Part shown: one piece after another, positions 8,456-17,344 of the stretch | Position numbering within the stretch: position 1 is the first letter of the stretch | Layout: each line of letters starts with the position of its first letter | Source: Elusimicrobium sp. An273 | GTDB lineage: Bacteria > Elusimicrobiota > Elusimicrobia > Elusimicrobiales > Elusimicrobiaceae | DNA: 64,000 bases | Direction of reading: 5' to 3' | NCBI RefSeq assembly: GCF_002159705.1 | Contig: NZ_NFJD01000003.1 | Coordinates: 124,001 to 188,000, forward strand | Made by a program: the position numbers and the translations under genes | The notes under the pieces: model-generated | What the model saw: the letters and a program-made list of their open reading frames with translations, nothing else | The model's database searches: none | What the model was told of the DNA's origin: nothing

Positions 8456-8526
8456 AGCGGGCGAAGGGAATCGAACCCTCGTCTAAAGCTTGGGAAGCTT
8501 CCATTCTACCATTGAACCACGCCCGC
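8456..8526 (-). tRNA. tRNA-Gly(CCC)
   Basis: A 71-nt cloverleaf. The acceptor stem GCGGGCG pairs with CGCCCGC and the discriminator is U. The anticodon arm is GAAGC-TTCCCAA-GCTTT, giving anticodon CCC (reads GGG), and the T arm contains TTCGATT. The 3' CCA is not encoded and must be added by a CCA enzyme, which is encoded right next to it at 8593-10092. Confidence 0.95.
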
Positions 8527-8592
8527 ATAGCGGATACCGCACATTTATTTTAGCAAAGTTTTGTCCGTCTGTACATACCTTTTGCCAAAAAA

Positions 8593-10092
8593 TTATTTTA
8601 TAGGCAGCTGCCGGATAAACGCCAACGCATCTTCTTTGGAACGGACTTTCCCTTCCACCTGTGCCAGCGAAACGGCTTCTAAAATTGCGCCGATTTTGGG
8701 GCTGGGCGGCAGGGAGAGGGCGTCCATCACGTCCCGCCCGGTAATCAGGCGGGCGGGAGCGATTTTTTTAGGCGTATCAAAAAATTTTTTAAATAACAAA
8801 GACAGCACCTGCATATGCCGCAGGGTTTTGCCGATATTGGCCGTTTTTTGCGCTTGGGCGATTGTCATCATCGGCAGGGCGCTTTTGGGCATAATGCGCC
8901 GCAGCTGGGCGTCCGTTACATAGCTGGCGTAATCGGCCCAGCACAAAAGAAGCATCGGAAGGGCGGCCTCGCCCAAGTCGCGAAAAAAGTGATAGGCGCC
9001 CCGGTCGGTAATAACGTCGTTGCTGGCTAGGTTGGACGGGCGCAGATGCTCGCCAATCATCGCACAAATAAGCCGCATATCCGCCCGGCTGTAGTGCAGC
9101 CGCTCCAGCACGGTTTTGGCCATTTTGGCGCCTTGTTCTTCGTGATAAAAAAACCGCAGGCGGTCGCCCATTACTTTAGCCGTAGCCGGTTTGGCGATAT
9201 CGTGCAAGAGCGCCGCCATTTTATAAAGCGGCTTATTGCGGGCGTACGGCGCCAGTTTTTTAGCGTATTTGGGGAACGCTTTTGCCAAGTGATCCAGCAG
9301 GTATTCCATCCGCTGAAACACGGCCAGTGTATGCTTTAATACGCCGCCTTTGCCGTAATACACTTCCGCACAGGTGCGCTGGGCTTCCAATTCCGGGAAA
9401 AGAGCCGTCAGCAACCCGCATTGATCCATTACCCGTAAATTTTCGTACGCTTTAGACGTGGCAAACAGGCGGTCTAATTCTTCATGCACGCGTTCGCCGG
9501 CGGAGCGGACAATCAGGGCATGGTCTTTTTTAATTTGCAATAAGGTGCGCTTGGAAATCGTAAACCCCAGTTCCGCCGCCGAGCGAAACGCCCGCAGCAT
9601 GCGCAGGGGATCGTCTTTGAATACGTGCGGATGATTGCGGTCAATTACCTTGGCGGCCAAATCGTCCAGCCCGTGGGAAAAGTCCACAATTTCTTTTCGG
9701 CGGATTTTTTTAAGAAGGATATGCGCCGTCTCGTTTTTGCGCGGCGTGATGACAATCTGGGGAAGCGCCGCCACCGGATAAGCAAGCGCGTTAAACGTAA
9801 AATCCCGGCGCAGCAAATCGGCCTTTAAATCTTTTCCTTGGTAGGCGGTTAAATCAATTTGAATTTTTTCTTTGTGGGTAACTACCCGCCAAACGCCCAG
9901 TTCGGCGTCCATTTCAAACACGGCCGCTTTGAGACGGCGGCCCAAGGCTTTGGCGGCGGCGGGTACGTCGGCCGCCGGCAGCGTGATGTCTATATCCGAA
10001 GACGGCCGCCGCAGCAAACTGCTGCGTACAATGCCCCCCACATAATGGGCCTGCGGCATCACTTCTTTTAGAATCTGCGCCAGCTCAAGCAA
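8593..10092 (-). CDS. cca: tRNA nucleotidyltransferase (CCA-adding) / poly(A) polymerase family with HD domain
   Basis: A 499-residue class II nucleotidyltransferase. The head domain has VGGIVR (a variant of GGxVRD), the metal-binding DIDI pair and the RRDFTFNA motif, followed by DPLRMLRAFR, the motif involved in nucleotide selection. A C-terminal HD phosphohydrolase region has LLHDIAKP. The enzyme adds or repairs the 3' CCA of tRNA. The start is a TTG preceded by GGAGG at 6 nt; no better ATG exists, and the start overlaps the stop of the acyl-CoA synthetase gene by 8 bp, so translation is probably coupled. A poly(A) polymerase role cannot be excluded from sequence. Confidence 0.88.
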   Translation of the reverse strand: MLELAQILKEVMPQAHYVGGIVRSSLLRRPSSDIDITLPAADVPAAAKALGRRLKAAVFEMDAELGVWRVVTHKEKIQIDLTAYQGKDLKADLLRRDFTFNALAYPVAALPQIVITPRKNETAHILLKKIRRKEIVDFSHGLDDLAAKVIDRNHPHVFKDDPLRMLRAFRSAAELGFTISKRTLLQIKKDHALIVRSAGERVHEELDRLFATSKAYENLRVMDQCGLLTALFPELEAQRTCAEVYYGKGGVLKHTLAVFQRMEYLLDHLAKAFPKYAKKLAPYARNKPLYKMAALLHDIAKPATAKVMGDRLRFFYHEEQGAKMAKTVLERLHYSRADMRLICAMIGEHLRPSNLASNDVITDRGAYHFFRDLGEAALPMLLLCWADYASYVTDAQLRRIMPKSALPMMTIAQAQKTANIGKTLRHMQVLSLLFKKFFDTPKKIAPARLITGRDVMDALSLPPSPKIGAILEAVSLAQVEGKVRSKEDALAFIRQLPIK

Positions 10093-11707
10093 CGTGTTCC
10101 TCCGCCGCGGCCGCCCCGCGGGCAGCCAGTTTGGCTACGGCATCTTTGCGCAGTTCGCGTTTGAGTACTTTGCGAAGCGCATTTTTGGGCAGCGCGTCCA
10201 CAAATTCAAAATCGCGCGGGCGTTTGTAATTGTCCAAATGCGTTTTCAAAAATTTTCTAAATTCGGCCTCGTCAATCTGGGCGCCTTCTTTTTTAACGGC
10301 ATAGAGTTTTACAAACTCGCCGCCGCGCCCGTCCGGCACGCCGATGATGGCGCATTCTTCAATGCCCGGGTGCTCGCAGATGACGGCTTCCACCTGCGCC
10401 GAAAATACTTTCAGCCCTTTGATGATGATCATGTCTTTCTTGCGGTCTTTGATGAAAATAAACCCGTCATCATCCACTTCCACGATGTCGCCCGTTTTAA
10501 ACCAACCGTCTTCGGTAAAAGCGTCGCGGGTGTCTTTTTCGTTGCCCCAATAACCGCGGAAGACGTTGGGCCCTTTGATGCACAGCTCGCCTTCTTTGTT
10601 GCGGGGCACTTCGTTGCCGTCGTCGTCCAGCACAATGGTGCTGACGGCCGGAATCGCCGGGCCGACGGATTTGATTTTTTGCAGTTCTTCGGTGTTGACG
10701 CTGACCACCGGGCTCGTTTCGGTCAGGCCGTATCCTTCCAAAATCGGCACGCCGATTTTTTCTTCAAACCGGTCTTTAATTTCCTGCGTCAGCGGCGCCG
10801 CGCCCGACACGGCAAAACGCACATTCTTAAACGGCCAGAACCGCAAATACAGCCGCTTGAGGCCCTTGGCTTCCTTGGAAAGCACCGCATAAATCTGCGG
10901 CACCGCCAAAATGACGGTTACTTTTTCCGCTCCCATCGCGCCCAGCCATTTGCTGGCGGGCATGACGTTGGCCACAATGACCACTTTTAAATTTAAATAC
11001 ATCGGGATGACGACGCACGTCGTCCACGCGAACGAGTGGAACATCGGCAGCAGGCACAAGAAGCAATCGTCGTCGGTAATTTTAAAAATTTGTGCGCAGG
11101 AAATCACGTTGGAAGCCAAATTGCCGTGCGTAAGCATGGCGCCTTTGGGCAGGCCCGTGGTGCCGGAAGTGTAGAGAATAAAAGCCAAGTCCTCCAGCCC
11201 CGCATTGGCCGAGGCCGTTTCTTCGTGTACGGTGGATTTTTCAATTTGCTCCCAAAAAAGCTGCAGTTTGGGGTTGCCCGCTGCGGAAGAGGGGATTTCG
11301 TCCGTGGAAAAGATATATTCCACCGTCGGTAGCTGGGGCAAACATTTTACATAGTGGCGGATAAACTCCGCCTGCGTGACCACCGCTTTTGCGCCGGCAT
11401 TGTTTAAAATGTATTCAATTTCTTCCGGCTTGGTAACCATAAAATTCATGGGAATGCATACCGCCCCCAATTTATACAGCCCGAAATTGGCCACCACCGT
11501 ATCAATGGCGTTGCGGTGCGCCACGGCCACGCGGTCGCCCTTGCGGATGCCGTGTTCAAAAAACATATCGGCGGCGCGGTCTACCTGCATTAATAATTCG
11601 TGATAAGAGACTTTTTTTTCGGTGCCGGCTTCCACCAACGCAATTTTGTCCGGAAAGCGGAAAGCACTGTCAGCTAAAGCGGTATACAAATCTTTACGGC
11701 GAATCAT
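10085..11707 (-). CDS. AMP-forming acyl-CoA synthetase (long-chain fatty acid-CoA ligase family)
   Basis: A 540-residue ANL-superfamily enzyme that activates a carboxylic acid through an acyl-adenylate to the CoA thioester. The P-loop-like motif is LYTSGTTGLPKGAM, and LEGYGLTETSPV, GWFKTGDI and the hinge DRKKDMIIIKG with a late catalytic Lys (PKNALRKVLK) follow in order. I prefer the ATG at 11707, which has AGAGG 5 nt upstream, over a GTG two codons earlier. It follows oppC by 45 bp and precedes cca with an overlap. The exact acyl substrate is unknown. Confidence 0.9.
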   Translation of the reverse strand: MIRRKDLYTALADSAFRFPDKIALVEAGTEKKVSYHELLMQVDRAADMFFEHGIRKGDRVAVAHRNAIDTVVANFGLYKLGAVCIPMNFMVTKPEEIEYILNNAGAKAVVTQAEFIRHYVKCLPQLPTVEYIFSTDEIPSSAAGNPKLQLFWEQIEKSTVHEETASANAGLEDLAFILYTSGTTGLPKGAMLTHGNLASNVISCAQIFKITDDDCFLCLLPMFHSFAWTTCVVIPMYLNLKVVIVANVMPASKWLGAMGAEKVTVILAVPQIYAVLSKEAKGLKRLYLRFWPFKNVRFAVSGAAPLTQEIKDRFEEKIGVPILEGYGLTETSPVVSVNTEELQKIKSVGPAIPAVSTIVLDDDGNEVPRNKEGELCIKGPNVFRGYWGNEKDTRDAFTEDGWFKTGDIVEVDDDGFIFIKDRKKDMIIIKGLKVFSAQVEAVICEHPGIEECAIIGVPDGRGGEFVKLYAVKKEGAQIDEAEFRKFLKTHLDNYKRPRDFEFVDALPKNALRKVLKRELRKDAVAKLAARGAAAAEEHVA

Positions 11708-11752
11708 AAGCACCTCTTGATGATAGGGTTGTTTCCTTCATTTTAGTATATA

Positions 11753-12628
11753 TTAGGCCTGTCTGGGGTCTAAAATATCCCGAAACGCATCTCCCAGCAA
11801 GTTCCAGCCCAGTACAAACATAAAAATCGCTCCGCCCGGCGCCGCCACCGTATACCAATAGGCAAACGGATGGCCCGGCGTACCCAGCACCCAGTTGCGC
11901 GCCATGGCAATCAGCTGTCCCCAGTCGGCCGTGCCGGGCTGGGCGCCCAAGCCTAAAAACGATAAAGAGGCCGCCGTCAGCACCACATAGCCGATATCCA
12001 AACTGGCCACCACGACCGACGGATAAATGGCGTTAGGCAAAATATGGCGCAGCAAAATCCGCGGGCCGCGCGCGCCCAAGGTGCGCGCCGCCGTTACGTA
12101 ATCGCGCTGCTTGACCGACAGGATATCCCCCCGCACCAGCCTTGCATACGACGGCCACGCCACCGCCGTCAGCGCAATCATCATATTTTTGATGTCCGGC
12201 CCCAGCATCGCGGCAATTACCATCGCCAAGACCAAAGACGGCACCGCAAACACAATATCCGTAAGGCGCATTAAAATTTCGTCCGTTTTCCCGCCGAAAT
12301 ACGCCGCCACGCCGCCGACAAACAAGCCGATTAAAAACGCAAAAAAGGTAACCGTCAATCCGATTTTAAACGCAAGCCGCGTCCCCCACACCACGCCGTA
12401 GTACAAATCGTACTGCTGTTCGGTGGTGCCGAACCAGTTCTGCGCAGAGGGAGGCTGGGGCGCAATTTGGTAGCTTTTTTGCGGCAGCTGATAAGGATTG
12501 TTGGAATTTTGCACCGGCGCCAGCACCGGGGCAAACAACGCCACCAGCAAGAAAAACACCACGATAATCAACCCGAACAGCGAGGTTTTATTGGTATAGA
12601 TGCGTTTTAAAATACGGTCGTTTAGCAT
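11753..12628 (-). CDS. oppC: ABC peptide transporter permease (DppC/OppC family)
   Basis: A 291-residue inner-membrane permease with an N-terminal transmembrane helix, a periplasmic loop containing NWFGTTEQQYD, and a BPD_transp_1 domain of about five helices. The EAA loop that contacts the ATPases reads YVTAARTLGARGPRILLRHILPNA. It pairs with OppB to form the channel for oligopeptide or dipeptide import. The start is 2 bp after the oppB stop. C-terminal WNLLGDAFRDILDPR is characteristic of the family. Confidence 0.94.
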   Translation of the reverse strand: MLNDRILKRIYTNKTSLFGLIIVVFFLLVALFAPVLAPVQNSNNPYQLPQKSYQIAPQPPSAQNWFGTTEQQYDLYYGVVWGTRLAFKIGLTVTFFAFLIGLFVGGVAAYFGGKTDEILMRLTDIVFAVPSLVLAMVIAAMLGPDIKNMMIALTAVAWPSYARLVRGDILSVKQRDYVTAARTLGARGPRILLRHILPNAIYPSVVVASLDIGYVVLTAASLSFLGLGAQPGTADWGQLIAMARNWVLGTPGHPFAYWYTVAAPGGAIFMFVLGWNLLGDAFRDILDPRQA

Positions 12629-12630
12629 AT

Positions 12631-13656
12631 TTATTCCAGACGGATGCGCGGATCCACCGCCGTGTAGAGAATATCCGACAGCAAATTTCCCAGCACAAAC
12701 AACACCGCCACCATTAACGAAAATCCCAAAATGCCTGCAATATCCAATTGCTGGGCGGCAATCACGCCAAAGCGCCCGATGCCGGGGTAATCAAAAATCG
12801 TTTCCACAATAACCGTCCCTCCCAAGAGGCGGATAAATTGAATGCTGGCCAGCGTAATGACGGGGATAATGGCGTTTTTGCCGGCGTGTTTGTATACCAC
12901 CTGCCATTGGGTTAGGCCTTTGGCGCGGGCGGTGCGGACATAGTCTTTATTCAATTCTTCCAGCATGCTCGATCGCATGACCCGCACCATCAGGGCAAAC
13001 GAGCCGATGCACAGCGTAACCGCCGGTAGTACCAGGTGAGAAAGGACATCGCCAAACACGCGCAAATTGCCGTTTAACAAAGAATCCACCAGCAAAAACC
13101 CGGTATAGGTTTTAAACGCGCCGCCGTGGATAATCATATCCGTCTGCACGGAATAGCCGCCGGGCGCAAACCAGCCGAGTTTGCCGTAAAAAATCATCAG
13201 CAAAATCAGCCCCAGCACGAAAATCGGAAGCGAGAACCCCCCCACCGACACCAGCCGCGCCACGATGTCCTGCCATTTGTCTTTATGCACGGCCGAGGCG
13301 CTGCCAAACCAGACGCCAAAAAAGACTACAAACAAAATGGTGATAAACGCCAGCTGAATGGTGGCGGGCAGATATTCTTTAATCGCTTGCGCAACCGGCA
13401 TATTGGCGCTGGGGCTGTAGCCCAAGTCGCCTTGGGCCACGTTGGCCAGCCAGCGGCCGTATTGCTTAAACACATTGTCCCGCAGGCCGTATTGGCGGAT
13501 GACTTCTTCCAGCGCGCCCATTTGGCGCGGATCTTTTACATACAGGGAAGCGCGCATTTCCGGGCTTAGGCGCTGAGTCAGAAAAAACAGCAGGAACGTT
13601 ACCCCCAACACCACCAGGGGCAAAAGCAACAGTCTTCTGACAATGTAGTTCAACAT
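12631..13656 (-). CDS. oppB: ABC peptide transporter permease (DppB/OppB family)
   Basis: A 341-residue permease beginning MLNYIVRRLLLLP, with the conserved first helix, a periplasmic loop and the EAA loop DYVRTARAKGLTQWQVVYKHAGKNA. It forms the other half of the peptide channel with OppC. The C-terminus LSDILYTAVDPRIRLE is typical. It lies 18 bp after the M20 peptidase gene in the same operon. Confidence 0.94.
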   Translation of the reverse strand: MLNYIVRRLLLLPLVVLGVTFLLFFLTQRLSPEMRASLYVKDPRQMGALEEVIRQYGLRDNVFKQYGRWLANVAQGDLGYSPSANMPVAQAIKEYLPATIQLAFITILFVVFFGVWFGSASAVHKDKWQDIVARLVSVGGFSLPIFVLGLILLMIFYGKLGWFAPGGYSVQTDMIIHGGAFKTYTGFLLVDSLLNGNLRVFGDVLSHLVLPAVTLCIGSFALMVRVMRSSMLEELNKDYVRTARAKGLTQWQVVYKHAGKNAIIPVITLASIQFIRLLGGTVIVETIFDYPGIGRFGVIAAQQLDIAGILGFSLMVAVLFVLGNLLSDILYTAVDPRIRLE

Positions 13657-13674
13657 ACCTGCCGGACTCTCCTT

Positions 13675-14823
13675 TTATTTCCGGTACGCCAGCACCGCCG
13701 CGAGCGTAATTTCAAACGCCTGGAAGAATTCTTTTAAGATTAATTTTTCTTTCAGCGTATGGCAGTTGCGGCAGCCTACGCCCAAGTTTGGCAAGGTAAA
13801 GCCAAACCCGCTTAACACGTTGGCGTCGCAGCCGCCGCCGGACGCTGCGGCCCGCACCCGCACGCCCAACTTTTTGGCCGCGGACAAAATGTCTTTTACC
13901 ATTTCGTTGTTGCGGGGCACATTAACGGCCGGATAGCGCTTGAAAGGCACAAATTTAACTTGCGGTTTATGCACTTTGCCGTCAATTTTCTTCGTAAAAT
14001 GTTTGACGGCTTTTTCAAAACACGCTTTCATATGGGCGGTTTGTTTGGCCAGTTTGGCGTCGCTTAAACTGCGGGCCTCCCCTTTTAAATACACTTCATC
14101 CATCACCACATTGGTTACTTTTCCGCCTTGCACTACGCCAAAATTGGCCACGGTTTCTTTATCCACGCGGCCCAGTTTCATCTGCGACAAAGCATAGGCC
14201 GCCACTTCCAAGGCGGAAATGCCTTTTTCCGGGCAGACGCCCGCGTGCGACGCCAGCCCTTTTATCCAAACTTCAATGGTATTTACGGCCGGGCCCTGCA
14301 CCAACAGTTCGGTGACTTCTTCATTATCCAAAATCAGCCCTTCCCGCCCTTTGATTTTTTTATAGTCCAAATTTTTGGCGCCCTGCATGCCGGTTTCTTC
14401 CGTCAGCGTAAAAACGGCTTCCACCGGCGGATAAGGCACTTGCGTTTGCTCTTTTAAGGTGCGCAGCACTTCCAAAATAATGGCCAGGCCGGCTTTGTCA
14501 TCCGCGCCTAAAATAGTGGTTCCGTCCGAAGTGATGCAATCTTTCTTGACTACGGGTTTTACCCCTTTGCCCGGCACCACCGTGTCCATATGCGAGCACA
14601 GCACCACCGGCTTGCTTTTGGCCGTTCCGGGCAGAAAAGCGATAATGTTGCCCGGCGCGTCCGTGTTGTACGCGGAACCGGCTTTATCCACATACACGCG
14701 GCAGCCCAGTTCTTTTAAGCGGGACACCAAAAAACCGTGAATCTTTTTTTCATGAAAAGACTCGCTGTCTATCTGCACCAGCTCCAAAAAAGTATCAATC
14801 AAACGTTGTTGGTTTAGTTTCAT
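13675..14823 (-). CDS. M20 family tripeptidase-like metallopeptidase (PepT-like)
   Basis: A 382-residue dinuclear zinc aminopeptidase of the PepT/M20 type. Metal and catalytic motifs are CSHMDTVVPG, TILGADDKAGLA and LTEETGMQGA, with a late GGGCDANV and a His near the C-terminus in RNCHTLKE. Two ATGs occur in tandem; I chose the second (GGAG at 7 nt), the first being equally possible. The gene sits between the ATPase and permease genes of a peptide transporter, so it probably hydrolyses the imported peptides in the cytoplasm. Confidence 0.9.
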   Translation of the reverse strand: MKLNQQRLIDTFLELVQIDSESFHEKKIHGFLVSRLKELGCRVYVDKAGSAYNTDAPGNIIAFLPGTAKSKPVVLCSHMDTVVPGKGVKPVVKKDCITSDGTTILGADDKAGLAIILEVLRTLKEQTQVPYPPVEAVFTLTEETGMQGAKNLDYKKIKGREGLILDNEEVTELLVQGPAVNTIEVWIKGLASHAGVCPEKGISALEVAAYALSQMKLGRVDKETVANFGVVQGGKVTNVVMDEVYLKGEARSLSDAKLAKQTAHMKACFEKAVKHFTKKIDGKVHKPQVKFVPFKRYPAVNVPRNNEMVKDILSAAKKLGVRVRAAASGGGCDANVLSGFGFTLPNLGVGCRNCHTLKEKLILKEFFQAFEITLAAVLAYRK

Positions 14824-14836
14824 CATACAGCTCCTA

Positions 14837-15814
14837 TCAGGCGGATTTCTTTTTCTCCGTCGCAAACGGCAGCACGCCGCACGCACAGGCGTGACGCGGA
14901 AAAATTTCTTTCAATTCAAAACGGTTGCTTTTGCACGAAGCTTGGGCATAGGCGCAGCGGGCGGCAAACGGGCAGGCCCAATCTGTCCGGCCAGGCGCTT
15001 CCGCCAGCTCTTCCGGGTGCAGCCGGGGCCTCTGTACCGAAGGTACCGCCGCAAGAAGCGCCCGCGTATACGGGTGCTGCGGGTGGAGAAACAGTTCCTC
15101 GGCGGGGGCTTTCTCTACGATGCGGCCTTGGTACATCACGGCGATATCATCGCATAAAAAGCGGGCCACGGCAAAATCGTGCGTTACAAAAATCATAGAC
15201 AAATGCCGCTGGGTTTTAATTTTTTTAAGTAAATTTAAAATTTGCGCCTGCACCGACACATCCAGCGCGGAGACGGGCTCGTCCGCCACTAAAATTTTGG
15301 GATCCAGCGCCAAGGCCCGTGCAATGCAAATGCGCTGGCGCTGCCCGCCGGAAAATTCATGCGGGTAACGCTCCAGCTGCGTGTCGGACAGGCCGACCGC
15401 CGCCAGCAAATCCTTCAAAAAAGCGTCCCGCTCCCGCGGCTCTTTTTTAAGGCCGTGTATCTCCAGCGGCTCGCTTAAAATCTGGCGCACCGTCATGCGC
15501 GGATCCAGGCTGGAGTAAGGGTCTTGATACACCACCTGCATCACCCGGCGCAATTTCTTAAATTCGCTTTTGGACAGCACAGCCACGTCTTTTCCGTCCG
15601 CCAGCACTTGGCCGGAAGTCGGTTTTTCAATGCCCAGAAGCACCTTGCAAAGCGTGCTTTTGCCGCAGCCGGATTCGCCCACCAGCCCCAACACATGGTT
15701 TTCTTCCAGCGTCAGGCTGATGTCTTTTAAAACGGGTTTTTCCCAATTTTTCCCTATCCAGCGGCGGCGCGTGTACGTTTTGTACAAATGGGTAATCTGC
15801 ACGGGGACGCTCAT
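14837..15814 (-). CDS. oppF: ABC peptide transporter ATP-binding protein (OppF/DppF)
   Basis: A 325-residue ATPase with Walker A GESGCGKST, signature FSGGQRQRICIARAL, Walker B ILVADEPVSALD and the oligopeptide-specific C-terminal extension with four Cys (WACPFAARCAYAQASC and later residues) that may bind an Fe-S cluster, as in other Opp ATPases. The start at 15814 follows GGGAGG by 7 nt and overlaps the oppD stop in an ATGA. It powers peptide import with OppD. Confidence 0.94.
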   Translation of the reverse strand: MSVPVQITHLYKTYTRRRWIGKNWEKPVLKDISLTLEENHVLGLVGESGCGKSTLCKVLLGIEKPTSGQVLADGKDVAVLSKSEFKKLRRVMQVVYQDPYSSLDPRMTVRQILSEPLEIHGLKKEPRERDAFLKDLLAAVGLSDTQLERYPHEFSGGQRQRICIARALALDPKILVADEPVSALDVSVQAQILNLLKKIKTQRHLSMIFVTHDFAVARFLCDDIAVMYQGRIVEKAPAEELFLHPQHPYTRALLAAVPSVQRPRLHPEELAEAPGRTDWACPFAARCAYAQASCKSNRFELKEIFPRHACACGVLPFATEKKKSA

Positions 15815-16791
15815 GCGTGCACCTCCCGCAGCCAACAGCGTGTTTTCCGCCCGTTTTCTTCAAACAGCGGCGGGCAGCTTTTCCGGCATTTTTCCGACAC
15901 AAACGGACAGCGCGGCGCAAACGGGCAGCCGGCTTGCGTTTTCCCCGGCACCGGCGGATGCCCGGCGATAACGGGCAGTTCGTCTACCTTTTGGTGCAGC
16001 GGCGCCAGCGAATTCAGCAGCCCCTGCGTATAGGGATGAAGCGGATTTTTAAAAAGTTGTTCGGCGGGCGCCTGTTCCATGCACCGCCCGGCATACAGCA
16101 CGAGCACCTCATCGGCCACGGCGGCGGCCACCGCCAAGTTGTGCGTAATAAACACGGCCGACATGCCGCTTTCGGCCTGCAATTGTTTAATCAGCCGTAA
16201 AATTTGAGCCTGTACCGTTACGTCCAGCGCGGTGGTTGGTTCGTCGGCAATCAGAACGTCCGGCGAAAGGGCCAGAGCCATGGCAATCATCACGCGCTGG
16301 CACATCCCGCCCGAAAATTGAAACGGATATTCCTCCAGCCGTTTGGCGGCACCGACAATACCTACTTTTTCCAACAGCCGGGCCGCTTGGCGCCGGGCCT
16401 CTTCCTTGGAGATTTTGCGGTGCGCCAGCAGGGTTTCCGTCAGTTGTTGGCCAATTGTAAGCACCGGGTTTAAGCTGGCGGCGGGATCTTGGAAAATCAT
16501 GGAAATTTTCCCGCCCCGTATCCGGCGCAGTTCCCCTTCCGAAAGCAAGGCCAGGTTTTGGCCTTTGTAGCAAATTTCCCCTTCGCTCACGTGCGCGTTG
16601 GGCGGCAAGAGGCGCAAGACAGACAGCGCATGCACCGTTTTTCCGCTGCCGGATTCCCCCACCACCGCCAGCACGCGCCCCTTGGGCAACGCGTACGACA
16701 GGCCGCAAAGCACCGGCAGGCGGCCTTCTTCGGTAGTGAAGTCTATGTGTAAATTGCGCACTTCCAAAATGGGTTCGGAGGAACAAGTCAT
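15811..16791 (-). CDS. oppD: ABC peptide transporter ATP-binding protein (OppD/DppD)
   Basis: A 326-residue ATPase with Walker A GESGSGKT, signature [15 protein letters not shown], Walker [12 protein letters not shown] and the C-terminal Cys motif ([15 protein letters not shown]). It is the first gene of the operon oppD-oppF-peptidase-oppB-oppC and continues into the acyl-CoA synthetase and cca genes. The ATG is 7 nt after a TGG-TATAAT extended -10 and has no Shine-Dalgarno, so the mRNA is predicted to be leaderless. No periplasmic substrate-binding protein gene (oppA) is present in the window. Confidence 0.94.
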   Translation of the reverse strand: MTCSSEPILEVRNLHIDFTTEEGRLPVLCGLSYALPKGRVLAVVGESGSGKTVHALSVLRLLPPNAHVSEGEICYKGQNLALLSEGELRRIRGGKISMIFQDPAASLNPVLTIGQQLTETLLAHRKISKEEARRQAARLLEKVGIVGAAKRLEEYPFQFSGGMCQRVMIAMALALSPDVLIADEPTTALDVTVQAQILRLIKQLQAESGMSAVFITHNLAVAAAVADEVLVLYAGRCMEQAPAEQLFKNPLHPYTQGLLNSLAPLHQKVDELPVIAGHPPVPGKTQAGCPFAPRCPFVSEKCRKSCPPLFEENGRKTRCWLREVHA

Positions 16792-16798
16792 CTTTTGT

Positions 16799-16807
16799 AT
16801 TATACCA
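16799..16807 (-). promoter_or_regulatory. extended -10 promoter of the opp operon, predicted leaderless
   Basis: On the minus strand TGG-TATAAT ends 7 nt before the oppD ATG. There is no clear -35 and no Shine-Dalgarno. A GC-rich inverted repeat at 16855-16884 lies between this promoter and the divergent one at 16888 and could bind a regulator. Confidence 0.65.
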
Positions 16808-16887
16808 ATTTAGAAGAAATTCCCTATAGAAAACCCGTCATTTCCCCCGTAAAAGCCCCGCCGCAGGTACCGCGGCGGCGGGGAATT

Positions 16888-16903
16888 TGCTACACTTATA
16901 TAT
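16888..16903 (+). promoter_or_regulatory. extended -10 promoter of the DUF192 lipoprotein gene, predicted leaderless
   Basis: TGC-TACACT (16888-16896) ends 7 nt before the ATG at 16904. No Shine-Dalgarno is present; the 7 nt between are TATATAT. Confidence 0.55.
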
Positions 16904-17344
16904 ATGAGACATCTTGCGTGTTTGCTAAGCCTTCTTTTGCTGTGCGCCTGCGGCGGGTACGAAACCGTTACGGTTACCCTGCCGGACGGCTTTGCCGTGC
17001 GCGCCCGCGTGGCCGATACGCCCCAAAAGCAGGAAAAAGGGCTGATGTTTGTAAAAAAACTGCCCGAAAACGAGGGTATGCTTTTTGTGTTTGAACAAGA
17101 CGAAGAACAAGCCTTCTGGATGAAAAACACGCTGATTGATTTGGATATGGTATTTATCGGCTCGGACAAGCGGGTTACGTCCGTAGCCCATCAGGTGCCC
17201 CATTCCTATACCTACACGCCCGACAGCCAAGTAGCCTATGCCCTGGGGTACGGGCAATACGTGCTGGAGCTGGCGGCCAAAACCGCCCAAAAGCACGGGG
17301 TGGAAGCCGGGGCGGAACTTCACTTTGAGCTGGCGGACAAATGA
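16904..17344 (+). CDS. DUF192 family lipoprotein
   Basis: A 146-residue protein with a lipoprotein signal peptide (lipobox LCAC, lipidated Cys16) followed by a complete DUF192 domain. Recognisable family motifs are TPQKQEKGLMF, EGMLFVF, FWMKNTLIDLDMVFI and ALGYGQYVLEL. The biochemical role of DUF192 is not established. Its stop overlaps the next start (ATGA), so the secreted M20 peptidase downstream is translationally coupled. A second DUF192 gene lies at 24813-25151. Confidence 0.88.
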   Translation: MRHLACLLSLLLLCACGGYETVTVTLPDGFAVRARVADTPQKQEKGLMFVKKLPENEGMLFVFEQDEEQAFWMKNTLIDLDMVFIGSDKRVTSVAHQVPHSYTYTPDSQVAYALGYGQYVLELAAKTAQKHGVEAGAELHFELADK

